Below, piece by piece: positions 46,715 to 59,092 of a stretch of 64,000 bases of DNA. Made by a program: the position numbers and the translations under genes. The notes below the pieces were generated by a model that searched no databases, was not told the origin of the DNA, and was given only the letters and a program-made list of their open reading frames with translations. This DNA comes from Chrysomallon squamiferum (Eukaryota > Mollusca > Gastropoda > Neomphalida > Peltospiridae): contig CM022679.1 of NCBI GenBank assembly GCA_012295275.1, positions 13,129,415 through 13,193,414 on the forward strand, written 5' to 3'. The number at the start of each line of letters is the position of its first letter. The stretch's first letter is position 1.

Positions 46715-46846
46715 ATTCACATTACTGTAATACTGGGTTTTTTCTATGCAAAAGCAACTATACCTGTATCTACAACCTGTATGTGTGTGATGACAAAAGT
46801 CACTGTGGGAATGGTGAAGATGAAAATGACTGTGGTATATTACCAA
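46715..46846 (+). CDS. LDLa domain exon, unit 2 (intact)
   Basis: 132 bp, phase 1-1, six cysteines (YCNTGFFLCKSNYTC, CDDKSHCGNGEDENDCG). CDG has become CDD. The acceptor TTTCTTTATTCAG directly follows a TAG array. Confidence 0.7.
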
Positions 46847-48064
46847 GTATGTTATCTTTATGTATGTGCGTGTATGAATCTGTGTGAATATATGTATACA
46901 TCAATGTAGTTTTAATTGTGCATGAGCGTATGTATGTATACGAGTTGTGTCTATGTGTAAATATATGTGTGTTTATCTATGTATGTATGTGTCTATGTAT
47001 CAGTGTCTGTATGTATGAATTTATGTGTGTGCGTGCATATGTATTTTTGTATGTGTGTGAGTGAAAAATAACTTGTGTGAAGTATATTCGTGTATATGTA
47101 TGTTTCTGTGATCTGCATGTGTGTCTATATTGTATACATTCTGGTTAAAACTCAATTGTCTGTTTGTATCTCTACCTCTTTGTTTGTTTTAACTTTCCTT
47201 CTCCGTCCTTCTGTCTGTCTCTGTATATCTGTCTCAGTTTCAGTATACCTCTTAACATCCTCTTACAGCAAAGTCACACATACAGACAAACGCATGCGCG
47301 CACACACAAACACACACCAACGAATAAACATCATATGGAAGTACGCTGATCGATCCCCACTGGGTGATTACAGCGGCGCATTGCTTTGAATCGTAAGTAC
47401 AAGGATTCAGTTAAAATCGAGAAAGTGTTAGTGATGTTCTAACATTATTAAAAACAGTCTAATGGTAAATGAATATTTGAGAATTGTTATTATTTATTAT
47501 GAACTGATATACTGTATATTTTCTGCGTTCCATCCATTTTTTTTTTTCTTTATAATGCAATTCATTTTATTTTTTGAAATTTGATCTAGCAGTATGATTA
47601 AATTATCCGATTTAGTTAAGACCTGAATCCATTACTAATTATTTTTAATTATGAAAAGGAAATTTTTAAAATAAAATAATGTCTTCTTCTTCTTGATTTA
47701 TCAATTCATTATCCCTACAGAACCGAAAATCCATTGTGCAAGAGTTAGTATATCGAAAATAGCATACATTGTGCAAACCATACTTTAATTTAGCATTCTG
47801 TTTTCGTTTTATTATTACACTTCATTAACAGCGGTTAAGCTTCGTGGAAACAATATTAAGGCGGAAACAATATTAAGAATTAACGTGAGTAATACATCAG
47901 TTTTATCAAGTACTATTAAAAAACAACAACAACAAGAACAATAATAAAGGTGGTTACTTATGCCTATGGGCAGACTAATTAGCACACCAGGTCACTTGGC
48001 TTATCTCCAGTAGCGCCTGTTACTAACATAACACTGTTATGACAACAAATCTATTTTTAGCATC

Positions 48065-48444
48065 TGACGTCATCAAGGGTATAAAAGGACCGGGCGACCG
48101 CCCAATCGACGGAACTGCCCAGCTCGCACCCGCGGAAAGTCGTTCACCATGACGGACTGGAAGTGGGTGCTGTCTCGTGTTAAGCTATTTTCCTTTTTGG
48201 TTCACAATTACGCTTACTTCGTTATTTCCTGAGATGTTCGAATCTTAGGACCCGTTCCCGGTTCTCGGAGACCACGCCCGTCAGCGGCCCTGCAATCGCA
48301 GTTTTAACTGCGCTAAAGGGTTGGGTGTGTGATCTTGGGACCTCAGACGTTGTACGTTGGCCGCTGGGTGGATTCGAATACCCCAGTGCCGAGTAGTGCA
48401 GTGTTTGAGGTCCCTGGTATATTTCTACGCGTCTACTATGGAAG
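48065..48444 (+). promoter_or_regulatory. Promoter and putative first exon, unit 3
   Basis: TGACGTCA at 48065, TATAAAA at 48080, ATG at 48149, donor GAAG|GTAAGT after 48444. Five Ts, hence the 27-codon frame ending NYAYFVIS, as in unit 1. Confidence 0.62.
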
Positions 48445-48546
48445 GTAAGTTCGTTTATTTAGAAAGTAATTCTGTTCAGACTCAGTATTAATTACTGCGT
48501 GACCTATATTATATGTGAGAATGATGATGGCGCTTATTTACTTATT

Positions 48547-48577
<31 letters not shown>

Positions 48578-49584
48578 TTATTAAGACGACGACGACGAAG
48601 AAGAAACAACAACGAAATTGATTCAGGTAAATATTGCAATAATGTTTCACACAGAATTAAAATAGAATCGTCGAGGTATTGCACAATCACAATGCAAGTT
48701 CAAAGTCTAGTGATAATGACTCGGTGTACAAGATATTAACAAGGTTTTAATTTTAACTATTTATTAAAAAACGAAACAAAAGTTTACGTAAGCGGATGAT
48801 AATATTAGCTTTCGGCTGTGTGTAACTTCTAACAAACAAACAAAAAATAATAATAATAAAACGAAATTTGGTGATTGTTTTTTTAGATGATGATAATTAT
48901 TATTATTAAACAATGAAACAGGATTTTTCTCAAACTTTATTAATATATTTAGAATAAAGTACTTTACAAACGTGTGACTAACAGGTAAGTGACAAGTGTG
49001 TAATTTAAAATATTGAAAAGTGATCGAAAAATTCTTTGTCGACGGATAAGGTAAGTATATTTTTTTAACTTTGTATTTTGCTAAGCGAATCGAGTGGGAG
49101 TTGTGTACCAAAAGAAAAACATCTTTTCACGAGACAGCATTCAAGTCTGGACCTGCATGTTGATCGACTTGCTGAGAAATGAACACGACTTGTTTTGAAA
49201 ATGTTAATAAAAACAATAAATAAAACAGGTATCTGTGTATTACATATGTTTTAAAAATAAATGAACGATAATTTATGTGGTTTCTGTAGAACTTCGTTTT
49301 AGCTGTTTCAAGTTATTAGACGTCACAGTCAAGTATCTGACATATTCAGCTATATCGTAAATTTATGGCATAGATCATTGAAAATGGTGTTTCATTTCTT
49401 CGTCGAATTAAACTTAGTATTCTACTTTGACTTTCTAATTTAGAACCCAAAACACAAACCACGATAATTTGTTGTATTTGATATAAGACAGAAGAAAAAA
49501 ATATATATATATATTTTATTAACTTAACCTCCAATATCTTTTTGGGGTGGTTATGGTCGGTAGTAAAAATTTATTTTTATCTAG

Positions 49585-49655
49585 GTTTTATGTGTGTGAT
49601 CGCGAAAGTCACTGTAGGAATGGCGAAGATGAAAATGACTGTGGTATATTACCAA
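49585..49655 (+). CDS. Half LDLa exon, unit 3 (partial)
   Basis: 71 bp after TTATCTAG; codes FYVCDRESHCRNGEDENDCG. The intron side is altered by nearby deletion but the acceptor is kept. Confidence 0.5.
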
Positions 49656-50112
49656 GTATGATATCTTTATGTATGTGTGTCTATGAATGTGTGTGAATAT
49701 ATGGACGTATTAATATAGTTTTATTTGTGCATGAGCGGTTTGTATGTATATGACTGGTGTCTCCGTATCTATGTATGTGTGTTTATATATGTATGTATGT
49801 CTGTATGTATGTGTCTATGTATTAATGTGTGTCTCTATGAATGTATGTGTGTGCGTGCAAATGTATTTAAATATATGTGTGAGTGAAAAATAACTAGTGT
49901 GAAGTATATTCGTATGTACGTAAACGTTTTGTTATTAAGTGTGTTTTATATTTTATTTATTTATTTATTTATTCATTGGAAGTGTTTCTTAGAAATAAAT
50001 TCTTAATATTGTTCATCGCTCGTTTATGAGGATAGCAGACAGTTATTATTATTGTTATTATTAACATTATCATTATCACCATCATCATCATTATTATTAG
50101 TAGTAGTAGTAC

Positions 50113-50177
<65 letters not shown>

Positions 50178-50191
50178 TTTTCTTTATTCAG

Positions 50192-50323
50192 ATTCACATT
50201 ACTGTAATCCTGGGTTTTTTCTGTGCAGAAGCAACCATACCTGTATCTCCAACATGTATGTGTGTGATGGCAAAAGTCACTGTAGGAATGGTGAAGATGA
50301 AAATGACTGTGGTATATTACCAA
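50192..50323 (+). CDS. LDLa domain exon, unit 3 (intact)
   Basis: 132 bp, phase 1-1, six cysteines (YCNPGFFLCRSNHTC, CDGKSHCRNGEDENDCG). Preceded by a long TAG array (50098-50177) that ends about 15 bp before the acceptor. Confidence 0.7.
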
Positions 50324-50773
50324 GTATGTTATCTTTATGTATGTGCGTGTATGAATGTGTGTGAATATATGTATACATCAATGTAGTTTTAATTGTGCAT
50401 GAGCGTATGTATGTATACGAGTTGTGTCTATGTGTAAATATATGTGTGTTTATCTATGTATGTATGTGTCTATGTATCAATATCTGTATGTATGAGTTGA
50501 TGTGTGTGCGTGCATATGTATTTTTGTATGTGCGTGAGTGAAAAATAACTTGTTTGAAGTATATTCGTGTGTATGTATGTTTCTGTGATCTGCATGTGTG
50601 TCTATAATGTATAAAGTCTGGTTAAAACTCAATTGTCTGTTTGTATCTCTAACTCTTTGTTTGTTTTAACTTTCCTTCTCCGTCTTTCTGTCTGTCTCTG
50701 TATATCTGTCTCAGTTTCAGTATTCCTTTTAACATCCTCTTACAACAAAGTCACACATATAGACAAACGCATG

Positions 50774-50807
<34 letters not shown>

Positions 50808-51592
50808 GATAAACTTCATGTGGAGGTACGCTGATCGATCCCCACTGGGTGATTACAGCGGCGCATTGCTTTGAATCGTAAGTACAAAGATTCAGTTAAA
50901 ATATAGAAAGTGTTAGCGATGTTCTAACATTATAAAAACAGTCTAGCGGTGAATGGATATTTGAGAACTGTTATTATTTATTATGAACTGATATATTGTA
51001 TATTTTCTCCGTTCCATCCAATTTTTGTTTTGTTTTTCTATCTATAATGAAATTCATTTTATTTCTTTAAATTTGATCTAGCAGTATGATTCAATTATCC
51101 GATTTAGTTAAGACCTGAATCCATTACTAACTATTTTTAATTATGACAAGGGAATTTTTAAAATAAAATAATGCCTTCTTTTTCTTCTTCTTCTTGATTT
51201 ATCAATTCATTGTCCCTGCAAAACCGAAAATCCATTGTGCAAGAGTCAGTATATAAAAAATAGCATATACTGGTAATCGGTTAACGCATTGTGCAAACCA
51301 TACATTAATTTAGCATTCTGTGTTTATTTTATTATTACACTTCATTAACAGTGGTTAATCTTCGTGGTGTCCAGTGATGCATGAGGCGGAAACAATATTA
51401 AGAATTAATGTGAGTAATAAATCAGTATTATCACGTACTATTCAAAAACAACAACAACAATAAAAAAAGAAAAAAAGGTGGTTACTTATGCGCATGGGCA
51501 GACTAATTACCAAACCATGTGACTTGGCTTATCTCCAGTAGCGCCTGTTACCAACATAACACTGGTATGACAACAAAGTTATTTTTAGCACC

Positions 51593-51971
51593 TGACGTCA
51601 TCAAGGGTATAAAAGGACCGCGCGCCCGCCCAATCGACGGAACTGCCCAGCTCGCACCCGCGGAAAGTCGTTCACCATGACGGACTGGAAGTGGGTGCTG
51701 TCTCGTGTTAAGCTATTTTCCTTTTGGTTCACAATTACGCTTACTTCGTTATTTCCTGAGATGTTCGAATCTTAGGACCCGTTCCCGCTTCTCGGAGACC
51801 ACGCCCGTCAGCGGCCCTGCAATCGCAGTTTTAACTGCGCTAAAGGGTTGGGTGTGCGATCTGGGGACCTCAGACGTTGTACGTTGGCCGCTGGGTGGAT
51901 TCGAATACCCCAGTGCCGAGTAGTGCAGTCTTTGAGGTCCCTGGTATATTTCTACACGTCTACTATGGAAG
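51593..51971 (+). promoter_or_regulatory. Promoter and putative first exon, unit 4
   Basis: TGACGTCA at 51593, TATAAAA at 51608, ATG at 51677, donor GAAG|GTAAGT after 51971. Four-T form with the 32-codon frame. Confidence 0.62.
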
Positions 51972-52068
51972 GTAAGTTCGTTTATTTAGGAAGTAATTCT
52001 GTTCACATTCAGTATTAATTATCTGTTGACCTATATTATATGTGAGAATGATGATAGCGCTTATTTAC

Positions 52069-52110
<42 letters not shown>

Positions 52111-55100
52111 TTATTAAGACCACGACGACGAAGAAGAAATGACAACGAAATTGATTCAGGTAAATATTGCAATAATGTTTCACACAGAATTAAAATAGAA
52201 TCGTCGAGGTATTGCACAATCACAATGCAAGTTCAAAGTCTAGTGATAATGACTCGGTGTACAAGATATTAACAAGGTTTTAATTTTAACTATTTATTAA
52301 AAAACGAAACAAAAGTTTACGTAAGCGGATGATAATATTAGCTTTCGGCTGTGTGTAACTTCTAACAAACAAACAAAAAATAATAATAATAAAACGAAAT
52401 TTGGTGATTGTTTTTTTAGATGATGATAATTATTATTATTAAACAATGAAACAGGATTTTTCTCAAACTTTATTAATATATTTAGAATAAAGTACTTTAC
52501 AAACGTGTGACTAACAGGTAAGTGACAAGTGTGTAATTTAAAATATTGAAAAGTGATCGAAAAATTCTTTGTCGACGGATAAGGTAAGTATATTTTTTTA
52601 ACTTTGTATTTTGCTAAGCGAATCGAGTGGGAGTTGTGTACCAAAGGGAAAACATCTTTTCACGAGACAGCATTCAAGTCTGGACCTGCATGTTGATCGA
52701 CTTGCTGAGAAATGAACAGGACTTGTTACGAAAATGTTAATAAAAACAATAAATGAAACAGGTATCTGTGTATTACACGTTTTAAAAATAAATGAAAGAT
52801 AATTTATGTGGTTTTAGCTGTTTCAAGTTATTAGACGTCATAGTCAAGTATCTGACATATTCAGTTATATCGTAAATTTATGGCATAGATCATTGAAAAT
52901 GGTGTTTCATTTCTTCGTCGAATTAAACTTAGTATTCTACTTTGACTTTCTAATTTAGAACCCAAAACACAAACCACGATAATTTATTGTATTTTATTTA
53001 ATCATAGGTATGTATTTATAAAAAAAAAAAACATAACTTTAAAAATGTCTTTCACTATCCTGCAAATACTACTTTTTCTTTTTTACATGAAGTTTAAATT
53101 ATTTGTTACGTGCCATATACTACTGAACGAAAATAAATAGAACTTAATTTTGTAAAATTAATTTTTCATTCATTAATTCTGAAGAAGGAAATGAGCCCAC
53201 CTAGTACAGGAACTTTATATTTTATTTTTATTTTTATTTTATTTTTTTTTTTTTTTTTTTTTTGAAGACCGTAACTACAAACAAATAAAATAAATCACGA
53301 TACAAAACATAAGCGCTTCAGGAAAAATAACCAATATAAATGTGTTAAAAATACTAAACGCCTAAGATAATTAAAATTAAAACATAGTAAGTAAAACTGT
53401 ATGCCTCTCCACCATGATTAAATTCAAAAGAAAACAAAATCCACCCAATATGTTGTAATCGACTGCTGTTTGAAAAGTAGGATTTGAAATACTATACAGT
53501 AACGTCAAACAAAGATAATTCAAACGTCGATTTCTCGGATACTCGATTTATTGAACCGAAAGTTAGCATTGATGACCTTCGAATATTCAAAAGTGAATAA
53601 ATCCAAAAACTTTATATCTCAAAGTCGCTTTCCTGATCGAGAAAATAGATTTAATAGAAATTAGCCTTCGAAAACTCGAAGTGCTGGAATGGTCACGCTA
53701 TTGTTTCACTTGGTAAATACAAAACAATGAGTCGTTGATTATCCGGAACGAAATACGCCTACCTCGGTCGTCATGTGTTTTTACACAAAGCACTTTCGTT
53801 GTTTAGCTGATAAAGTTTACTGATTGATGTTTGTTTTGCTTACAAATGAATGTATCGTGTCAAACATGCTGTTTGCTGTTTAAATGCCAATTATTATGAA
53901 AGACCGGGGAATCTGGTGGACCCGGCAACGGAGATAGGGTGGGGTGGAGGAATAGCCAGATGGGTTAACAAACAAAAGTTCTGCTGTCATGTTATCCAAA
54001 AGGACCCGACAGTGGAGTTTTAACCGCATTGGAAACACAAAGCAGAGGCGTGAAAAGAAAGTTGGCGATGAAAAATACTGAGACAAATTCAAAGGGTTAA
54101 TGGAGGTTAAAGCCGGTATATAAATATATAAACTGCTAAGGAAAACCATAAGTGGTCAAATACTTTATTACTATGGATTAAAAAGAAATAATCAATTCAA
54201 GAAGATTATTTAACGTTTGGTCATAAAGTAAAAACGCGAGAACTGGAGAAATATGTGACCGCAACTTTGAAATGATTATAAAATGCAAGGGGATAAAAAA
54301 TACTCTTTAGTAATGCCGTTTTTGTCGTTCCAAACACCCAGCTTAAAGAGCATGACGATAATGTCGTCCCCCCAACATATGTGTGTGTGAATATTACAAA
54401 CATACAGATCAATATTAAATGTGTATAGTCTTTTGAAAACAGTTTCTCTATATTATGTTAATCGTCCTCCAACATGAATATAAATCGTATATCAGAATGA
54501 GGCACATTAAAAAATATAGGGACTTATTTATTTATTTAATAAAATTACTCAATAAGAAAAGATAATTATTTATATAAATAATATTAATCACCCCAAAACA
54601 ACAGTTAAACATTTTAATCCTAGCACAAAGCCAAGTTTTTACAGTTAATCTCACTACTTCATACAGCTATGGTGGAAATGGGAGATTATAATAAAATAAA
54701 ATAGTGAGATACATATGTTGAATTAGTTAACAAAAAAGTCTGAAATTTTATTATCTACACTCTCACTGCTAAAACGAGCACTTACACCAACGAAATATGC
54801 TCGAGGTCTTGTAAAACAAAAACGCAAGCAGACGGTGCTGTGAAATTTACGTTACAGTGCCAGAAATATATAAAATTATAAAAATGTGTTATTTGAAGGG
54901 TCTTTACTGAAGCTAATCTGTGTGTGAGTATGTGTCGGTACACACACAATCGCATACATTCATATACACAAACACATGATTATACACATAATATATACAC
55001 ACATGTCATGGGTTCGAAAACTTTTTCCACAGTATGAATGTGTGTTGTGGTGTCTATATATATATATAGATATACTTGATAAAAGTTCTTTGGGAAATAC

Positions 55101-55428
55101 AAATCAAATGAACAGCACTATTCAAACATTAAATAAGATATCGTAATATACTACAGTACACAGCACAAACGTTTTAAGTGAAATTATTTTACAGATGTAA
55201 ACATCTGAAACTTCAAATTTGATTTTCTATGATTTTTTCAAATCAACAGTTTTTGAAATTTTGCTCTTGGGGAATGGTTGGCCCTCTTTCTCCCCATCTG
55301 ACTTGCCACTGGGCTTCAATAACATCAAGACAGAAAAAAAAATATATATATATTTTTTATTAAATTAACCTGTAATTTTTTTTCCGGGGGCTTATGGTCG
55401 GTAAAAAAAAAATTCATCTTTATTCTAG

Positions 55429-55499
55429 GTTTTATGTGGGTGATCGCGAAAGACACTGTAGGAATGGCGAAGATGGAAATGACTGTGGTATATTACCAA
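55429..55499 (+). CDS. Half LDLa exon, unit 4 (partial, Cys lost)
   Basis: 71 bp after TTATTCTAG. FYVGDRERHCRNGEDGNDCG: the first of its three cysteines is Gly, and the calcium-site Glu of DEN is Gly. Looks free of constraint. Confidence 0.45.
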
Positions 55500-55964
55500 G
55501 TATGATATCTTTATGTATATGCGTCTATGAATGTGTGTGAATATATGGACGTATTAATGTAGTTTTATTTGTACATGAGCGGTTTGTATGTATATGACTG
55601 GTGTCTCTTTATATATGTATGTGTGTTTATATATGTATGTATGTCTGTATGTATGTGTCTATGTATTAATGTGTGTGTGTATGAATGTATGTGTGTGCGT
55701 GCATATGTATTTAAGTATATGTGTGAGTGAAAAATAACTAGTGTGAAGTATATTCGTATGTACGTAAACGTTTTGTTATTAAGTGTCTTTTACATTTTAT
55801 TTATTTATTTATTTATTCATTGGAAGTGTTTCTTAGAAATAAATTCTTAATATTGTTCATCGCTCGTTTATGAAGATAGCAGACAGTTATTATTATTGTT
55901 ATTATTAACATTATCATTATCATTATCATTATCACCATCATCATCATCATTATCATCATCATCA

Positions 55965-56025
<61 letters not shown>

Positions 56026-56038
56026 TTTCTTCATTCAG

Positions 56039-56170
56039 ATTCACATTACTGTAATCCTGGGTTTTGTCTCTCCCGAAGCAACCATACCTGTATCTCCAGC
56101 CTGTATGTGTGTTATGACAAAATTCACTGTGGGAATGGCGAAAATGAAAATGACTGTGGTATATTAACAA
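56039..56170 (+). CDS. LDLa domain exon, unit 4 (degenerate)
   Basis: 132 bp, phase 1-1. GFFLC has become GFCLS, so the second cysteine is moved two residues; CDG is CYD and GED is GEN, removing calcium ligands. Six cysteines remain in number but not in register. Acceptor is CTTCATTCAG behind an ATC/TTA microsatellite (55914-56024). Confidence 0.6.
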
Positions 56171-57070
56171 GTATGATATCTTTATGTATGTGCGTCTATG
56201 AATGTGTGTCAATATATGTACGTATTAATGTATTTTTATTTGTGCACGAGCGTTTGTGTGTATATGACTGGTGTCTATGTATATATGTATATGTGTTTAT
56301 GTATTATGTATATATGAATGTATGTGTCTGTGTATTAATGTATGTATGAATGCATGTGTGTTCGTGCATATGTATTTAAGTATGTGCGTGAATGAAAAAT
56401 AACAAGTGTGAAGTATATTCGTGTGTATCTATGTTTGTGTGATATGCATGTGTGTCTATAATGTATAAAGTCTGGTTAAAACTCAATTGTCTGTTTGTAT
56501 CTCTAACTCTTTGTTTGTCTTAAATCTCCTTCTCCGTCTTTCTGTCTGTCTCTGTATATCTGTCTCAGTTTGAATATACCTTTTAACATCCTCTTACACC
56601 AAATCACAGATAGAGACAAACGCATGCGCGCGCACACACACGCGCACACACACACGCACGCACGAATAAACTTCATCTGGAGGTACGCTGATCGATCCCC
56701 ACTGGGTGATTACAGCGGCGCATTGCTTTGAATCGTAAGTACAAAGATTCAGTTAAAACTCAGAAATTGTTAGCGATGTTCTAACGTTATAAAAACAATC
56801 TAATGGTAAATGAATATTTGAGAATTGTTATTATTTATTATGAACTGATATACTGTATATTTTCTCCGTTCCATCCATTTTTTGTTTTGTTTTTTTCTTT
56901 ATAATGAAATTCATTTTATTTTTTGAAATTTCATCTAGCAGTATGATTAAATTATCCGATTTAGTTAAGACCTGAATCCATTACTAACGATTTTTAATTA
57001 TGAAAAGGGAATTTTCAAAATAAAATAATGTCTTCTTTTTCTTCTTGATTTATCAATTCATTATCCCTGC

Positions 57071-57909
57071 AGAACCGAAAATCCATTGTGCAAGAGTTAG
57101 TATATCAAAAATAGCATACATTGTGCAAACCATATATTAATTTAGCATTCTGTTTCTTTTTTTTTATTACACTTCATTAACAGCGGTTAATCTTCGTGGT
57201 GTCCAGTGATGCATGAGGCGGAAACAATATTAAAAATTAACGTGAGTAATAAATCAGTATTATCACGTACTATTCAAAAACAACAACAACAATAAAAAAA
57301 GAAAAAAAGGTGGTTACTTATGCGCATGGGCAGACTAATTACCAAACCATGTGACTTGGCTTATCTCCAGTAGCGCCTGTTACCAACATAACACTGGTAT
57401 GACAACAAAGTTATTTTTAGCATCTGACGTCATCAAGGGTATAAAAGGACCGCGCGCCCGCCCAATCGACGGAACTGCCCAGCTCGCACCCGCGGAAAGT
57501 CGTTCACCATGACGGACTGGAAGTGGGTGCTGTCTCGTGTTAAGCTATTTTCCTTTTGGTTCACAATTACGCTTACTTCGTTATTTCCTGAGATGTTCGA
57601 ATCTTAGGACCCGTTCCCGGTTCTCGGAGACCACGCCCGTCAGCGGCCCTGCAATCGCAGTTTTAACTGCGCTAAAGGGTTGGGTGTGCGATCTGGGGAC
57701 CTCAGACGTTGTACGTTGGCCGCTGGGTGGATTCGAATACCCCAGTGCCGAGTAGTGCAGTCTTTGAGGTCCCTGGTATATTTCTACACGTCTACTGTGG
57801 AAGGTAAGTTCGTTTATTTAGAAAGTAATTCTGTTCAGACTCAGTATTAATTACTGCGTGACCTATATTATATGTGAGAATGATGATGGCGCTTATTTAC
57901 TTATTATTT

Positions 57910-57940
<31 letters not shown>

Positions 57941-59061
57941 TTATTAAGACGACGACGACGAAGAAGAAACAACAACGAAATTGATTCAGGTAAATATTGC
58001 AATAATGTTTCACACAGAATTAAAATAGAATCGTCGAGGTATTGCACAATCACAATGCAAGTTCAAAGTCTAGTGATAATGACTCGGTGTACAAGATATT
58101 AACAAGGTTTTAATTTTAACTATTTATTAAAAAACGAAACAAAAGTTTACGTAAGCGGATGATAATATTAGCTTTCGGCTGTGTGTAACTTCTAACAAAC
58201 AAACAAAAAATAATAATAATAAAACGAAATTTGGTGATTGTTTTTTTAGATGATGATAATTATTATTATTAAACAATGAAACAGGATTTTTCTCAAACTT
58301 TATTAATATATTTAGAATAAAGTACTTTACAAACGTGTGACTAACAGGTAAGTGACAAGTGTGTAATTTAAAATATTGAAAAGTGATCGAAAAATTCTTT
58401 GTCGGCGGATAAGGTAAGTATATTTTTTTAACTTTGTATTTTGCTAAGCGAATCGAGTGGGAGTTGTGTACCAAAGGGAAAACATCTTTTCACGAGACAG
58501 CATTCAAGTCTGGACCTGCATGTTGATCGACTTGCTGAGAAATGAACAGGACTTGTTACGAAAATGTTAATAAAAACAATAAATGAAACAGGTATCTGTG
58601 TATTACACGTTTTAAAAATAAATGAACGATAATTTATGTGGTTTCTGTAGAACTTCGTTTCAGCTGTTTCAGGGTATAAGACGTCACAGTCAAGTATCTG
58701 ACATGTTCAGTTAGATCGTAAATTTATGGCATAGATCATTGAAAATGGTGTTTCATTTCTTCGTCGAATTAAACTTAGTATTCTACTTTGACTTTCTAAT
58801 TTAGAACCCAAAACACAAACCACGATAATTTATTGTATTTTATTTAATCATAGGTATGTATTTATAAAAAAACATAATTTAAAAATGTCTTTCACCATCC
58901 TGCAAATACTACTTTTTCTTTTTTACATGAAGTTTGTATTATTTGTTAGGTGCAATATACTACTGAACGAAAATAAATAGAAGTTAAATTTGTAAAATAA
59001 ATTTTTCATTCAGTATTTGTGTAGCAGCAAATGAGAGATTAAAAGCCCACCTTTACAGAAA

Positions 59062-59092
<31 letters not shown>

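Larger units (their letters stand above)
41921..47715 (+). repeat. Macrosatellite unit 2 (about 5.8 kb)
   Basis: Best full-length unit. Order as in unit 1, with one half and one full LDLa exon. The full exon is preceded by an AAC/ATC/TAG microsatellite (46570-46697). Contains a TA tract (45685-45719) and TTTA array (46455-46505). The conserved block with a terminal GTAAGT lies at 47341-47398. Confidence 0.9.
47716..51220 (+). repeat. Macrosatellite unit 3 (about 3.5 kb, internal deletion)
   Basis: Homology jumps at about 49480 from the equivalent of 43653 to that of 45990 in unit 2, a deletion of about 2.3 kb that removes the GC-richer patch and hairpin zone and brings the half LDLa exon close to the first exon. 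It keeps promoter block, half exon, full exon and the conserved donor block (50826-50883). Confidence 0.9.
51221..57070 (+). repeat. Macrosatellite unit 4 (about 5.85 kb, mosaic)
   Basis: Complete unit. Its 5' part follows unit 2-type variants and its 3' part (from between 53475 and 53600 to about 55300) is almost identical to unit 1 at 38090-39790. The LDLa exons are the most decayed of the array. The conserved donor block is at 56683-56739. Confidence 0.88.
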
